A stretch of 64,000 bases of DNA from Channallabes apus (lineage: Eukaryota; Chordata; Actinopteri; Siluriformes; Clariidae): positions 25,548,571 through 25,612,570 of the forward strand of contig CM060107.1 in NCBI GenBank assembly GCA_030522415.1, written 5' to 3'. Below, piece after piece: positions 45,592 to 58,200 of the stretch (its first letter is position 1; each line of letters starts with the position of its first letter). The notes beneath the pieces were generated by a model. The model was not told where the DNA came from. It ran no database searches and saw only the letters and a program-made list of their open reading frames with translations. Both the position numbers and the translations under genes were made by a program.

Positions 45592-47038
45592 TGTAAGGGA
45601 CTGCCCCTAGAGGGCACTGTGGCTGAGTTTTGTCTTTTGTAGTTTTGTGTTAGAAGACCCAGTTTCCGAGAAGGCACCTTGGTCAGGTAATGACGAAGTT
45701 TCACCTGTGCCGAGGTGACTCATTAGGACTCCTATAAAAAACTGTTAGCTCTGGGAAACTGGGTTGAGCATTATTATTGTCTATTGGGCTTTTGTTTTGT
45801 TTTATTTGAATACCGTTTGTTTGTACTGACTCTGTAGATTTAATTTCTAAGTTGAAAGTGATTATGTGTATCTTTGGTTTTGCATGGTTTTTATGTGAGT
45901 ATGAAGCATGTGGTTATTGTTGTTTTGTTTCTGGTCATTTCTTGTTGGTTCAGTTCATATGTACCAAGTGTACTTACCTCTAGTTAACCAATGCGTAATC
46001 CCTGTACCTACTTCTACGTGTCTATGTATGATGTGCTCAGAGGTGTATGCATGTGTAGGAGGAGCTTAGGTGTGTATGTAAGGTTATGATGGGCTTAAGC
46101 GTGTATGTATGGGCATGAGGTGCTTACTGTAGGAGAGTATGGGTATGTATGAGGAGCTTAAGCAGGAGTGCGTGTGTGATGGGCAGATAGGAGTGTGCAT
46201 GTGTAGGATGAGCTTAGGCGAGAGTGCAGGCATGTGAAGGGTGAGCTTAGGCGAGTGCGTGCAGGGATGTGTATGGGGTGAGCTTGGGCGAGTGCGTGCA
46301 GGGATGTGTGCATGGGAGAGTGCAGGTATGTGATGTGCACCGTTAGATGTTAGCGTGTGTGTATGAGAAGTTCATAAGTGAGTAGGTGTGTGAGCGTGAG
46401 TGTGTATGGAACACGTAGAAGTAGAGGGGGTACGATTCCATCATAAGGAACGTCAGCTCTATGTTTAAGTAACCAATTGGCGTTTGTCTGTCAATACTGA
46501 AATCATGTTATATGTACGGTATGATAGCCTGCCTGTTCGAGAGCCGGTGTGGTAGCATAGAGCGATATGTTAATGTTCAATGTTTAAGGTATTAGAGCCT
46601 GTTTGTTCGAGAGCCTGTGTCATCACGCAGAGCTATGTCCATGTCCCAGGTATTAGAGCCTGCATGTTTGAGTCTATGTTCAATTCCTATGTTTCAGGTA
46701 TTAGAGCCTGTTTGTTCGAGAGCCTGTGGTATCGCACCGAGCTAGGCTAGAGGTTTATGGTCTTAAAGCCGGCATGGCAGAGGCTATTATAAAATGGAGC
46801 TAAGCTAAGAGTATTAAGGCTTGTATGTAAAAGAGCCAGGGTTACTACCTAGAGCTCGAGTTATGTAAAGAATCATTTCCCAAGTACCAGAGCGTGTTAA
46901 GTTCCTTGAACATCAGTGTGTGGTTTCAGATACCCCTGTAAAGTATGTATCCAGAGCCAGTGTTTTGTTTGTTTAATAAGACTCTTGATTTCAACAACAA
47001 ACCTCTGCATTTATGCCCGTAGCTCCACATACGTGACA
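45592..47038 (+). mobile_element. Solo LTR, copy 2 (long form)
   Basis: Starts TGTAAGGGACTGCCCCTAGAGG and ends CATACGTGACA, flanked by CATTT on both sides (45587-45591 and 47039-47043). A TATAAAA box lies at 45733-45739. Shares with the 7898 copy the CAGTTTCC-AGAAGGCAC and CTGGGAAACTGGGT blocks, the CTAGAGGG start and the AAGACTCTTG end. The middle contains imperfect tandem repeats: GAGCTTAGG/GTGTATG units at about 46020-46350, and GGTATTAGAGCCTG with TTTGTTCGAGAGCCTGTG units at about 46580-46730. No internal retroelement genes adjoin it. Confidence 0.85.
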
Positions 47039-47071
47039 CATTTCCACATGAATTCTCCTTTAAAACTTAAA

Positions 47072-47784
47072 ATACACACAATCAACCATACCATTATGAC
47101 CACCTGCTTAATATTTTTATGTTCATATATATTATATTATGCTTATTATATATGAAAACCAGCATTAACCTTTTAATTAAATAGCTCTTGAACAATAGCT
47201 CTTATATTGAAACAGACCGCACGGGCCAGTCTTTATTCCCCATGTGCATCAATAAGCCTTGGCCACCTATGACCCTGTTGCCAGTTCACAGGTTTTGCTT
47301 CCTTGGATCGCTTTTGGTATGTCCTGACCACTGCAGACCAGGAACATTCCACAAGACCTGCAAATTTGGAGTTGATCTCACTCGTCGTCTAGCTGTCACG
47401 ATGGGGTCCTTCTTACAGTAGCTACATTTTTGGTGGCTAGAGTACTGGGTTTGAGCAATTTCAAAACTGCAGCTTTTGTGGCATGTTTCCAGTCTGCAGT
47501 GGTGAGAACCAACCAAAAGTGGTGCAAGGAATTAAAATCAGTGAACCAACAAAGGGTCATGGGCAACCAATGCTCACTGATGCATGTGGAGAGAGAAGGC
47601 TGGTTCATGTACTCTGATCCAGTATACAGTAAGAGCTATTGTAGCTCTAGTTGCTGTGAAAATGTTAATGCTGTTCTCCATAGAACGGTGTCACAATACA
47701 CAGTGTATTGCTGCTTTGGTGGCAAAAGGGGGGACCTGCTCAATATTAAGCAGGTGGTCATAATGTTATGGCTGGTTGTGTATA
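47072..47784. mobile_element. Complete fold-back Tc1 derivative
   Basis: Terminal repeats of about 42 bp match in inverse: left ACACAATCAACCATACCATT with ATGACCACCTGCTTAATATT, right AATATTAAGCAGGTGGTCAT with AATGTTATGGCTGGTTGTGT. Both inner arms (47246-47408 minus, 47432-47584 plus) derive from the same 5' part of a Tc1 transposase gene, so the element is nearly palindromic. The right arm still reads NQKWCKELKSVNQQRVMG. No catalytic domain. Confidence 0.82.
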
Positions 47785-48728
47785 TTATAGGTTATAAAAA
47801 CATGCTTGTCTCAAACATAATGGACATATAAGTCTGTGTTAGCTCAGCTTGGATAAAGATTAATATGCCACTGATGGTGTATTAACATGAAGTTTATCTG
47901 AGTATAAAGACGGGGAATTGAGAGATATGGACAGATCAAAGGACTAAAGCACTGCTGTATCGCTTTCTTTGAGTACAGATGAAGCAAGGGTTTGTAAATC
48001 CCAACCTCCAACTAAGAAAGAGCTACAAATTTTCACTTGTCTACTTGAGGTAGACTTCTCAAGTACAAGTTAACAGTTTACAAAGTGACATCAAATCAGC
48101 ATGGCTGTGTACAGCTTCAGAATCTTTAAATGAGTTATGATGATATATACAACCATTCACTTTAGATCCAGCAACATACTCTTGTTAAATTTCAAATGCT
48201 GACTATATGGTTCACTGTCAAAAATATACAGTGCATCTCTCATCACAGTTATCTGGTTAGCTTGTTACAAACAAAAGAAAAACATGGAGGCACACATGTT
48301 TCTTCCACTTCACTTGTCAAAATCACTGAGGTCAAAAATGATTGAACGCAGCAACAAACTCACTGGTATCAAACAGAATAGACCAACATCGCAGTAAAAG
48401 AAATGTAAGCTTTCTGAAATGTTTTCAAAGTCTGCAATTGAACTGATCACTGTTAACACATCAACTAAAAAAAAATTAAGTCAGCTGGCCAAAGGTTGCT
48501 AGAGCTTTGCAGGATAAATAATCTTCAAAACAACATTCTACTCACATACAAGCCTCTCTTAATTTTTTTTTTCCTGGAATTGTGCTAGAACTTGTTCCAT
48601 GTAATTGCTATATCAATCTTCCCAAGACTTCAACTCTGGCTTGCGTTCACACATAACCCCTTTCCAAATATGTACTGTTGAATTCCCAAATAAAAGTGTG
48701 AAAGGCACTTTTATGTGGGAATTCAGAA

Positions 48729-48780
<52 letters not shown>

Positions 48781-49138
48781 CACGTGGGTGCGTGCACGCT
48801 TGCCTGTCTCCTTTTGTGCAGTTGTGAATATTTGTGTGGGTGGTGAGAATAAAAGCCCAATTTAAAAGATACGGACAAAAGAAACGTCATCTTTAGAGAT
48901 TCCTTTTGGAGGGATGCTAGTTTCCTTTGAAGTCAAACAAGTTTGGGAATGGATATATTGTGCTTTGCTTACTAATTACCCATAAAAACTGATAAAATGG
49001 TCTTCAGGACATTGTTGAGTAAAGGCCAAACTGCATATGCACTTACAAAAGAAATCAGAATGAGAAATTAAGGTGAGCATTGCTGTATCAAAATACTGTC
49101 TGTATCAAAATATTATACTGTATGTTTCCATGTGGGGT
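47785..49138. other. Intergenic with a GT microsatellite
   Basis: (GT)22 array at 48733-48777 in otherwise unremarkable AT-rich DNA. Confidence 0.6.
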
Positions 49139-49410
49139 TTTTGAACCTGGGATCTTCTGAACCATAGTCCAATGCCTTAACCACTGAGCTTCCCCTGGCC
49201 AGTTAGTAGACAATGTAGTTGTGCCTACCTGTTTCTTAAAATTCTATCTATATTAGATATACAGTACTTACTTAGGAAGCTATAACTAACTGGAAGATCC
49301 CAGGTTCAAACCCCACAACCACCAAGTTGGCACAGTTGGGCCCTTGAGCAAGGACCTTAACCCTCAACTGCTCAGATGTATAATGAGATAAAAAATGTAA
49401 GCAGTTTCAA
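49139..49410. mobile_element. Two inverted pieces of SINE family 2
   Basis: 49139-49200 on minus carries the tRNA-like head (GCTCAGTGGTTAAGGCATTG then GATCCCAGGTTCAAA). 49290-49410 on plus has GATCCCAGGTTCAAACCCC, GGGCCCTTGAGCAAGGACCT and CAACTGCTCAGATGTATAAT. The pieces face in opposite directions, as at 27165. Confidence 0.8.
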
Positions 49411-49419
49411 TTAACTTTT

Positions 49420-49531
49420 TTAAATGATTTGGCACAACTTCAACCACTGAAGTTGAGTGAACTCAAAATTGCTTTGCAGCCGGTTGCCTTAACTTTTTAA
49501 GTTAAGTCAACCTTTTATTTTTTACAGTGTG
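49420..49531 (+). mobile_element. DNA transposon end fragment
   Basis: AAGTTGAGTGAACTCAAAAT, TTTTTAAGTTAAGTCAACC and the end ATTTTTTACAGTGTG resemble the terminus of a common non-autonomous fish DNA transposon. Confidence 0.5.
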
Positions 49532-51184
49532 TTGTCTCATTTTTGCACCAAAATACCACATAATGCAAATACTGTATGTTCCAGTCAATCTAATTACTAC
49601 AAAGTTATAACTCCAGAAAGTGCATATTGTTGTGAACAGCTTCATGATGACTCATGATATTTGATTAAAGGGCTTAAATCTATTAACCATCAACAGCTTG
49701 ACAGTGGAAATATTAGGGTTGAACAATACATGACAAGACACTTATTTGGAGAAAACCACAAGATGTGTTCAAGTCAAGACACTTCTGATTGTGCAGATTA
49801 ACAGTACACAGTTAATCCCTATCCTATCCTTCTCTATATAATCCCTATCCACTATCCTGGGAACCAACAAACCCTATCCTTTTCTATATAATCCTATGTT
49901 ACACTAGTGCGCTTATCTCAGCATTTCATCAGTGCTTGGGTGAACTTTAATTTTTTTCAGTATACCGGAGCCATGCTCTGATTCCTGCCTCATTTCTGAA
50001 ATGCTGATCCCGCAGGAATTCCTTTAATGGCCCAAACATGTGGAAATCACTTTATAATTGTATTGAAAGTTTATGCACGTTTAAAAATTACACACACACT
50101 TTTGCTTTGTCAGTGTGCTCTAATTAATGCCATTTTGTCCATTTTGTTCGAACTATATTAACATATAAGCATATTGTAAAAAAAACAACAACAAAAATAT
50201 ATATATATATATATTCAATCAAATTCAATATATTATGAAGTATATTGTTTAATATAAAATATTAAATGAATATATTTAAAATATATTTCTCAAATATGAA
50301 AAGCAGCAATTCCTTATGTATTTTTCATTATATTGTAATATATTAATACAATATATAATTCTGTATATTGTGAAAATATTCTCAAATATGAATATCTTTT
50401 TTCTGTTAATTATTAGTTAGTACCAGTTACTGTAGCAATGAGGAGTGATAACATTAAAAAATGTCTTTAATTTACCAGTAGATCAGAACATTAAATCATT
50501 TAATATATTGACAAATATATATTTTTTGTGTAAGTAAAGTTCACAGAAATGATTGTAGTGAGCTCCGAGTCACCATGGTTGGGATTACAGATGTATAGCG
50601 TTTTTTTTAAAACTTTGCACCAATCATATGTTTTACTGCAGAGAGTCTCATCACTGTAAAGTGCTTAAAGTCTTCTGTAAATGTAAATTGGTTCTACGCT
50701 TTTATTCACAAGAAATTTCATCACAAGTCCCGGTTTGATTTGAACATCCCTTGTATTACATAAATAATTAAAGACAGATAGGCTGCATTTATGATTGCTA
50801 ATTTAAGTGTTTCAGTTACACAATTCCCTACATGGTTAATGCCATATTTTATTTAAAAACCAAACATGGTAAACAGACAAGTTGTTTCAAATTTATTCAA
50901 ACACCATGCTCACAGTTTTTTTCATATAATTGGTACTACCTCTGTACAATTAAATTTTATTTGTATAGCGCTTTTAACAATTGTCATTGTCGCAAAGCAG
51001 CTTTACACAATCAAAATAATTATTTAAGTTTGTTTGGAATGTGAATGCGTATGAATCAAAATGATCACAATCAATCTGTGCTTAGTCTATCGATTCTTAG
51101 TTTCGATTCTAAAATTGGATTTTTGGATAGTAAAGGATGCGATGCGTTCATGATTATTACAGTCACCTTCTTAAGCGTTGGTGA
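49532..51184. other. Intergenic, very AT-rich
   Basis: Around 50190-50400 ATATATT words dominate. 50947-51010 is a short copy of the dispersed repeat seen at 11666 (TTTGTATAGCGCTTTTAAC). No gene. Confidence 0.6.
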
Positions 51185-51196
51185 TGATGTGTAACA

Positions 51197-51559
51197 CTTA
51201 CTTACTCATCTTCTATACTGCTTTATCCTGTATTCAGGGTTGCGGGGACCTGGAGCCCATCCCAACAGTCTTAGGCCACGAGGCAGGGTACACCCTGGAC
51301 AGGGTGCCAATCCATCGCAGGGCACACACACACACACACACTCACACTCACAATATCATTCACACACTACGGGCAATTTGGGAACGCCAATTAGCCTAAT
51401 CTACATGTCTTTGGACTGTGGGAGGAAACCGGAGTACCCGGAGGAAACCCACCAAGCACGAGGAGAACATACAAACTCCATGCACACAGGGACGGCAATC
51501 GAGTCTGGCCGGGACTCGAACGCGGACCCTGGAGGTGCAATGCGACAGTGCTAACTACT
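51197..51559 (-). mobile_element. tRNA-derived SINE (family 1)
   Basis: Antisense copy: tail-side TCATCTTCTATACTGCTTTA at left, GGACTGTGGGAGGAAACCGG in the middle, CTGGAGGTGCAATGCGACAG at the right. Flanked by a 12-bp duplication TGATGTGTAACA (51185-51196 and 51560-51571). A CA array lies inside at 51308-51346. Confidence 0.92.
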
Positions 51560-51571
51560 TGATGTGTAACA

Positions 51572-53360
51572 GATGTATAAAAATAAACATCCAATTACTC
51601 TGGAATCACTTGACACAACATACCGTTCTGTATATTTTTCTATTAACCGTAGTTGGAGTGGTTGCCCACAAAAATCCCAAATTACTTGACTAAAATCCTT
51701 TATAAATAGCAAACCGTAAATAATTTAATGTATCCCAAAAAGTAAACCTAACACTGATGTCTTGTCACCTTTGAAAGATGGTGGTTTTTAAGTACTTTAG
51801 CATCCTGCAATAAGCATACAATAGATTCCCCATATAGCAGAGCACAGACAAGGACCCTAATTGTCATTTATGTGAGGCGTGATACAGAGTTGATACATGA
51901 TGAGGTTTGGATGCGCATATCAGGTTGTATGAACAGAGTAACTTAGTTTACATGCATTTATAATCTACTGCTCAAAGAGGACTTCAAATAAATAAATAAA
52001 TAAATAAATAAATAAAAGTTCAGTGGTAATAGCTCCCCCTTGTGGAGGCTGTTTAAATTGCTAAATACGAGTGAGGGATTTACAATCTATTATTATTAAA
52101 TCAAGTCCTGTCCTACCACTGATAATACACGATGACTTTAAAGTGCACAATAATTTCCACCATCAGCATTATAATGCAAGTGTATGCCTTAATAATAATA
52201 ATTAAATAAATAAATAAATAAATAAATTCTATAAAAAAAATACAAAAATAATTTTTAGCTGTGAAATGACCTACGTACATAAATAAACTGCAGTAAATAG
52301 TAACATGTCCTTAAATATAATTTTTATTTATTTTATTATTATCCAAGAAATTGTTCCAATCCAATCAGTATTAATATTTAAACAACCGCTCAAAGTAATA
52401 ATTGTTTGTTTGTTTTTTTTATAACCACTAGAGGGAGTAATAACCTCGCTGATGCATTTTAAAGCCTCTGCACTACTGCTTGTTTTGTACTACAGTAGGT
52501 GTGAGAACCAATTATCTACAAATCAATTAGACTATTTCTCTTCTGTTTACCTGTAACTGCCTGTAGGATAAATGTGGAAATATAATTGATTTGTTCTTTG
52601 TTTTTGTTTATCCTTTTTATGATGGATGCACCTAAATATTTATTATAGTGTTAAACAGTGAAACGTGCAGAGTGCAGCTAATTTGAATTTGTGTGCATGA
52701 GTCCTAGCCACCCTCTATAACTCATTAGATAGCATGAGTGTATCTCCACATTCCAGCCTTACTAAATAATTCAGTGGTGAAGGTGCCTTTTTGTCCCCGT
52801 TGGAGTCAAATGCTCTTGCTTAAAACGTCTAATATGCATGTGAGCATGTGTGTACGCCCAGTATAATTCATATTCATCCAAAACAGATGGAAAAACAGGC
52901 CGATCAGAAAAGAAATATATTGTAAGCAGATATTTTAAAATATAGTAGGTGACCATATGGTGTGGGTCATACTTGTGTCCTTTGCTTGACGTTCAACAAG
53001 TAATAATGTACACTGAATATGTTTGAATTCCAGGCAGAAGGAAGAATAATGCTTTGTATAAGTAATAGAACTTCTATGAACACCTTATTGCGCTTTTGTT
53101 TCTACTTAGACGTATGCCTATGCAGTGCATACAAAGCGGATTTTACATAAAGAACATCTGAATCTCCTAAGGCGTGTAAGCGGAACATCTATTTTTAAAT
53201 TTAATGGCATATACAACATGATGTATTGTTCATTTTGTGAGTTATATTTAACCTTAAATGAACACCATGGCTCACAATTACCATTAAATACCAAGTAGTC
53301 ATCTTTCACTAGGACACTCTTATCGTGCTTAATTATTTTTCATCTAAATTCCATCTTGTT
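51572..53360. other. Intergenic with AATA repeats
   Basis: (AAAT)n arrays at 51988-52015 and 52203-52227. No gene or transposon recognised. Confidence 0.6.
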
Positions 53361-54650
53361 CTAGCTGGAAAAGAGCAGTACAATGGATACTTCAGAGCTC
53401 CCTAAAGAGTTTGAGCCATTCTATGCTGCATTGAGAGCCAGAGACTATTCCACATGTGCGCTTTTATTGTTCCATATAATAGCTCTGGGCATTGCCTTGC
53501 ACATCGTTTGAGGTTTCATGGTGTGTGAATTGGATTACGGATGCAGTGTTTTAAAACACCGGTTGAAATTTTTCATTTTTACTCCCTCAACCTTAAGGTG
53601 AGTACAGGTTTTTATGTGGGGGATATAGGAGGAAAGAGCAGTTGGCTGAACCGGTGCAGCTGGACTTATGCCTTTGTCATAGCCATTTTAATCGGTTAAT
53701 TGACTTTGAAGAGTCCTGCTGGCCGACAATGCTTATGTGACGTGATTTGACTGAGTTTGGGATAGCTTAGTAGCCTCAGAGCTCCACTTTCATCTCCCCC
53801 ATTCACTAGTTAAATCTTCAGAGGAAACACATAGAGCACAATCAGTAATCCTAATGGGCTGTCTGACCCAAATGCTTCCTTTCCCTGAGTCAGACGTGTT
53901 GCTCCATTTTATCACAAGGAATAAATTGAAATGAGCCCTGACTTTTGTACCAATCTGGCTAGCACATTTAAGCTCCTTGTTAGGCGATTTGAAGATGCCC
54001 CTTAATAAAATACTTGAGCCAACCCGAAGTCAGTAAGCCACTTAGAGATGGAGAATTGGCCTCTTAATGGAGGAAGATATGCTGCTGCTGTACGGCTAGT
54101 GATCTAAAAGATTGGAGGCTTGTTGTCCTAATGAGGTTATACGGCAGTATATTTGCGCTCTTGTCGCACCATCAGAATTGATTAGTAAGTACATTTGCAT
54201 AATGCTGATATTCAGCACTACTGAAAGTGACATTGAGTGCTGCGCATGAAGATAAGTGCGAAGAAACTTTCATCTGTAATGTTTTTTTTCCAGTCTACAC
54301 TACTCTTGTGCAGATGGAAGGTGGGTGAGGAGAACCTATAGACCAAGCATGAGTGGTATTAATAATTGCAAACAACCAGGGGCTGCCTTATCAGAGAATA
54401 CCAAATGCCTCTGAAAAACAGGCAGAGACAGGCTAATAAAGGTGCATTAATTATTGAAAATGGCAGGGTTTTCAGTGCAGAGGACCCCATAGGAACTTTA
54501 GTACAAACGTTCAGTGTAGTGAAAGACCAGCATGCAGGGGCTGCAGCTTTAGCCTTCGGGCTCCTGAGGCTTATGCAGTGTGTTTGTGTGTCTGCTGTAT
54601 TCAATAGTTCACATAAAGAATGCATCTGCTTTTATTAAATGAAGCATCAA
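53361..54650. other. Repeat-poor stretch, candidate conserved non-coding region
   Basis: About 1.3 kb free of microsatellites and recognisable transposons, with higher complexity than its surroundings and homeodomain-type cores such as GTGCATTAATTATTGAAAA (54441 onward) and GTCCTAATGAGGTTATACGG (54126 onward). Inference only; no coding frame is convincing. Confidence 0.35.
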
Positions 54651-55215
54651 GGTATCTCTGCATACGAAGAGGCTCACTAATCTTTTGGATCGCCACTTCA
54701 ATCTTGTGCTCAGTGGGATTCCTCTTAAATCCATGCTGGTGTTTTGAGAACTCCAGGTCTGTCCCTAGGTATGAATGTGTGTTTTATCCATCCATCTACT
54801 GTATACCGCCTCATTCCGCCCTTTTATCCATTGTTCCAGGGAAAGGCTCTAGATTCAAATATTGCACTTTTTGATATATTTCTCTCATCATAATTCTTCT
54901 GTGTTTGCCTTGCATAATCATTCTGGATTTAATAAGGTATTAATTATTACATGTAGGTATTTATGGTGCTAACTTTTAGATAATATAAAATGATGTACAA
55001 GCACACACACACACACACACACTTTCAATCAAGACTAGGCAACAGGGCAAGTAGAAAATGTATGTCCCTCAGTTTGACTTTGAGTTATTTTCGGCAGAAA
55101 TGAAATGATTGTGGCTTTCAGCACTAACGGGTTAGGTCTGATCATCCATTATTCAAGCAGCACACAAGGGGAAGTGAATGCTAGCATTAGTAGTAAAGTA
55201 CTGAGTGAGTGTGTA

Positions 55216-55251
<36 letters not shown>

Positions 55252-56844
55252 TGTGTCAGTCTGTACATGTGCACATAATTTACAGCCACTGAAGTATTAG
55301 GCTTGGGTTTCTGTTGATTGGTTTCTTGATACGGCCCAGACACCAGCAAGAATGTGAGCAGACCAGCTGTGGATTTATCAGCCACGAGAGATATCACCAC
55401 AGGTGTGTAGTGACAGACACAAGGCAGAGGTCAAGCCACAACATTATTCATATGGATCATAATACATAGTCCCAGACAGAATATCTAAACTGTCTCCATT
55501 GCTCTCTTTTTATGGTAAAAAGAGAATTTGCATGATTAAGGTTAACAAATGCCACTTACTTATGGCTTTATTCCAGCAAAATCATTCTCGCTTGTTAGAA
55601 TTTCTTTAAATAAAATACTAATTTGGATGTGCGATTATGATTATCTGAGAAATTATTTCGATTGTTACCTTTGGATCAGTTCTATTACACCTGAATTTGT
55701 TCACAAATCACATCAAGGGTCAGATGCTTCGATGCCAATATTTACATTTATTTCATTAGATACTGTAGGAGACAGACGTGTATATTATTTTCAAAGCTCA
55801 AATACATGACAATGAGTACTTTAATTATCTCGACTTTATGAAGTCTATTGTGTTTGTGCTATTGGCAAAATGCAAGAACAGTATTGTGCTGTTTTCTGTA
55901 AAACAAAACTAAAAAATTCTCTGAAGTCTGGGAGTTCACTCCAAATGATATGTTTAAATGCAATGCAATGGAGCGCTTCACAGTCTAGTGAAGGTAACAT
56001 TAGTTATAAATATAATTATGACTCTATTAACCCCAGAGAGCATGGATATGCATGTGAAAACCAAAGGCATTAAGATACAAGTTGCAGAGTATTTGCAATA
56101 AATATAGGTGTCATACAATCCACTGTCTATGTAATCTTTTTGATGAGCTCTTTCCAGGAGAGCAGTACATACATCCTGGAGCATGTCTCTATTTAATATC
56201 CATTAAGAGTAGGTGCTCAAACCCTTCAGAGTTCATGGTAATGACATCCGCAGTATGAATATCTTCACAGAGCAATGAAAAGTTAGTTGATTATGTTACC
56301 TAAGGCTAAAATCCCAAATTCAACCACTAATGCGATACCATGCTAGGCTTTTATGGAAAACTGAAAGAAAGAGCTAGATGGAGATACCCTCCAAGTTGCT
56401 GTGGCATATTCCTGGACTGCTGAGTCCTGAGTTTCTTTGGGATAGCAAATCTTATTAGGGATGAAATCTCCAGGGCATTCTGACCATCAGCAAAGGCAGT
56501 AATGAAAAAAAAACAGAGTTCTTTCCAGCCATCAAGAGGCAGGCATTGTTGTAGCCTTATTGCTTATTTCTGTGCAATATAGGAAAAATCAGCAATAGAG
56601 GAGATAACGCTTATGGTAGTTGATGAGACCAGTCATGTGCCAGGGAAGACCCAGAACAAATGTGATGTCTTTCATAAGACTGCAAGTGGTTCGGCTATCA
56701 ATTCTCTGAGGAAATTCTATGAGAGTTGCTTAGCACGCTATGGTTAATGTATCTGACCCACACAATGTTGTCATGGCAGTGTCTCAGAACTGGCAAATGA
56801 GCATAACGGATCAGATGGATTGATTGTCAATTCTGCAGAGCAGT
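54651..56844. other. Intergenic with CA/GT arrays
   Basis: (CA)n at 55001-55021 and (GT)n at 55219-55256. Nothing else supported. Confidence 0.55.
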
Positions 56845-57010
56845 GGTAACACAGTCTTTAAAATGCTGGGCTACTGATCAGAAGGACAACTAATCAAGGT
56901 CAAGGCCAAGCTGCCACTGCTGGTTCCTTGATTAAGTCCCCAAACCCTCAACTGCTCTGTTATATAAAACAAGATGAGTAAGTTGTTTTGCATAAGGATA
57001 TCTGCCCATT
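56845..57010 (+). mobile_element. SINE family 2, diverged copy
   Basis: GGGCTACTGATCAGAAGGAC, AAGCTGCCACTGCTGGTTCC and CAAACCCTCAACTGCTCTG are the family body in order. Confidence 0.72.
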
Positions 57011-57811
57011 CATGTATATCTAGTTGGTTAATGTGTTCTAATTGTACCTCAGTAGGCCACATTCCCCTGTATCCCACTTGGCTGCACATTGCTCCCTAAG
57101 CTGTTAAGTAAGAATTTCTTCAGTGAAGCACAACTCCCAAGTAGACCCCTTTGGTTAGATAAGCCTGCATCTCCTGTAATCAAGATCATGTGCCCCCCTC
57201 ATTCCAACTGCTCTGTTTACGGCATTAGAGGTTCAGCTGTAGACTGATTACCCACTTTTAAACAGGGGAATTACCGCTGCAGCTGCCATTACCAATCTTA
57301 GCATTGCCAACAGGAGCAAATAGCAGCCTGGCTGAATCTGATTGACAAGCATAACAACGGTTGCCACATTTTGGGATGACAGGGTGGTTAGCGTTCTCAT
57401 TCATGTCACTGAATTACATGGACTCTTTAGTGTTAAAGAGCTGCTTTTTGAGTTCAGAGAACAAGCATTACAGTGTGCGCAAGAAGATTGAACATGTCGG
57501 AATGTCGAAAATTGGAATCTGTTCTGGCCACCAGGGTAGTTGGAAAATGGGGGTCTTTAGCAGCCTGTTTAGGCATCTCAAATCTCGAATAGAACAAGGA
57601 AAAAGGTGGAATATTCTAGATTTCTATATGGATAAGGTGGAATACTCTGGATGACATTAAAGGGAGAATAAGAGGCAATCAGAGGAAACCCAACTCCTAC
57701 CACAATGTTCCAAAATAAGCAGAATCCAACTAATTAGCAACTAGCATCCATAGCACATCACACTGTATATAGTGAAGTAACACCAGCCAGCCACAATAGC
57801 TAATGAGCCTA
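57011..57811. other. Flank left of the chromovirus
   Basis: No gene. 57180-57360 is a complex repeat-free stretch with GAATTACCGCTGCAGCTGCC and ATTACCAATCTTAGCATTGC, possibly conserved non-coding DNA. Confidence 0.4.
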
Positions 57812-57816
57812 GAGAG

Positions 57817-58200
57817 TGTCAGAGATGAACTAACCTGAGGTGACCAGAAGACGTAGCTTTAGCGGTTAGCCCAATGTAGCGTGGATGGTAAACCCAAACG
57901 CGGAGTAACGGCGAGTAGGCAGGATAACCACGCGATTTACTTTAAGGACTCTCACAAGAGTGGAGCAAGGGAAAAACACAAATTTAACCCGCGTCCTATA
58001 AATACACACACAACGGCAAGAAACGATAACCAAAACACAGTGAGTACTCACGGTTTGATGAACGCCAACGTTAACCGACATGGGCCGAACTCAATGACTG
58101 AGCGGTAAGCCACCGTTTGTTTACTCCTCTTATACTTCCTGGTAGGCGGCCGACTTACTTCCGGGTCCTAGTGCCGGCCGCAGATTGTGTGTGCATGACA
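57817..58200 (-). repeat. Chromovirus 3' LTR
   Basis: 384 bp, ends TGTCA/TGACA, same as 62591-62974 base for base as far as I could compare. The pol frame runs 46 bp into it. Confidence 0.97.

Noticed and set aside
46158..46340. Minus-strand frame with HxxYLHSPMHT-type repeats
   Set aside because: Comes from the tandem repeats inside the long solo LTR.
57866..58108. Frames of 71 and 75 codons present twice, identical in both copies
   Set aside because: They lie within the two LTRs and are identical only because the LTRs are.
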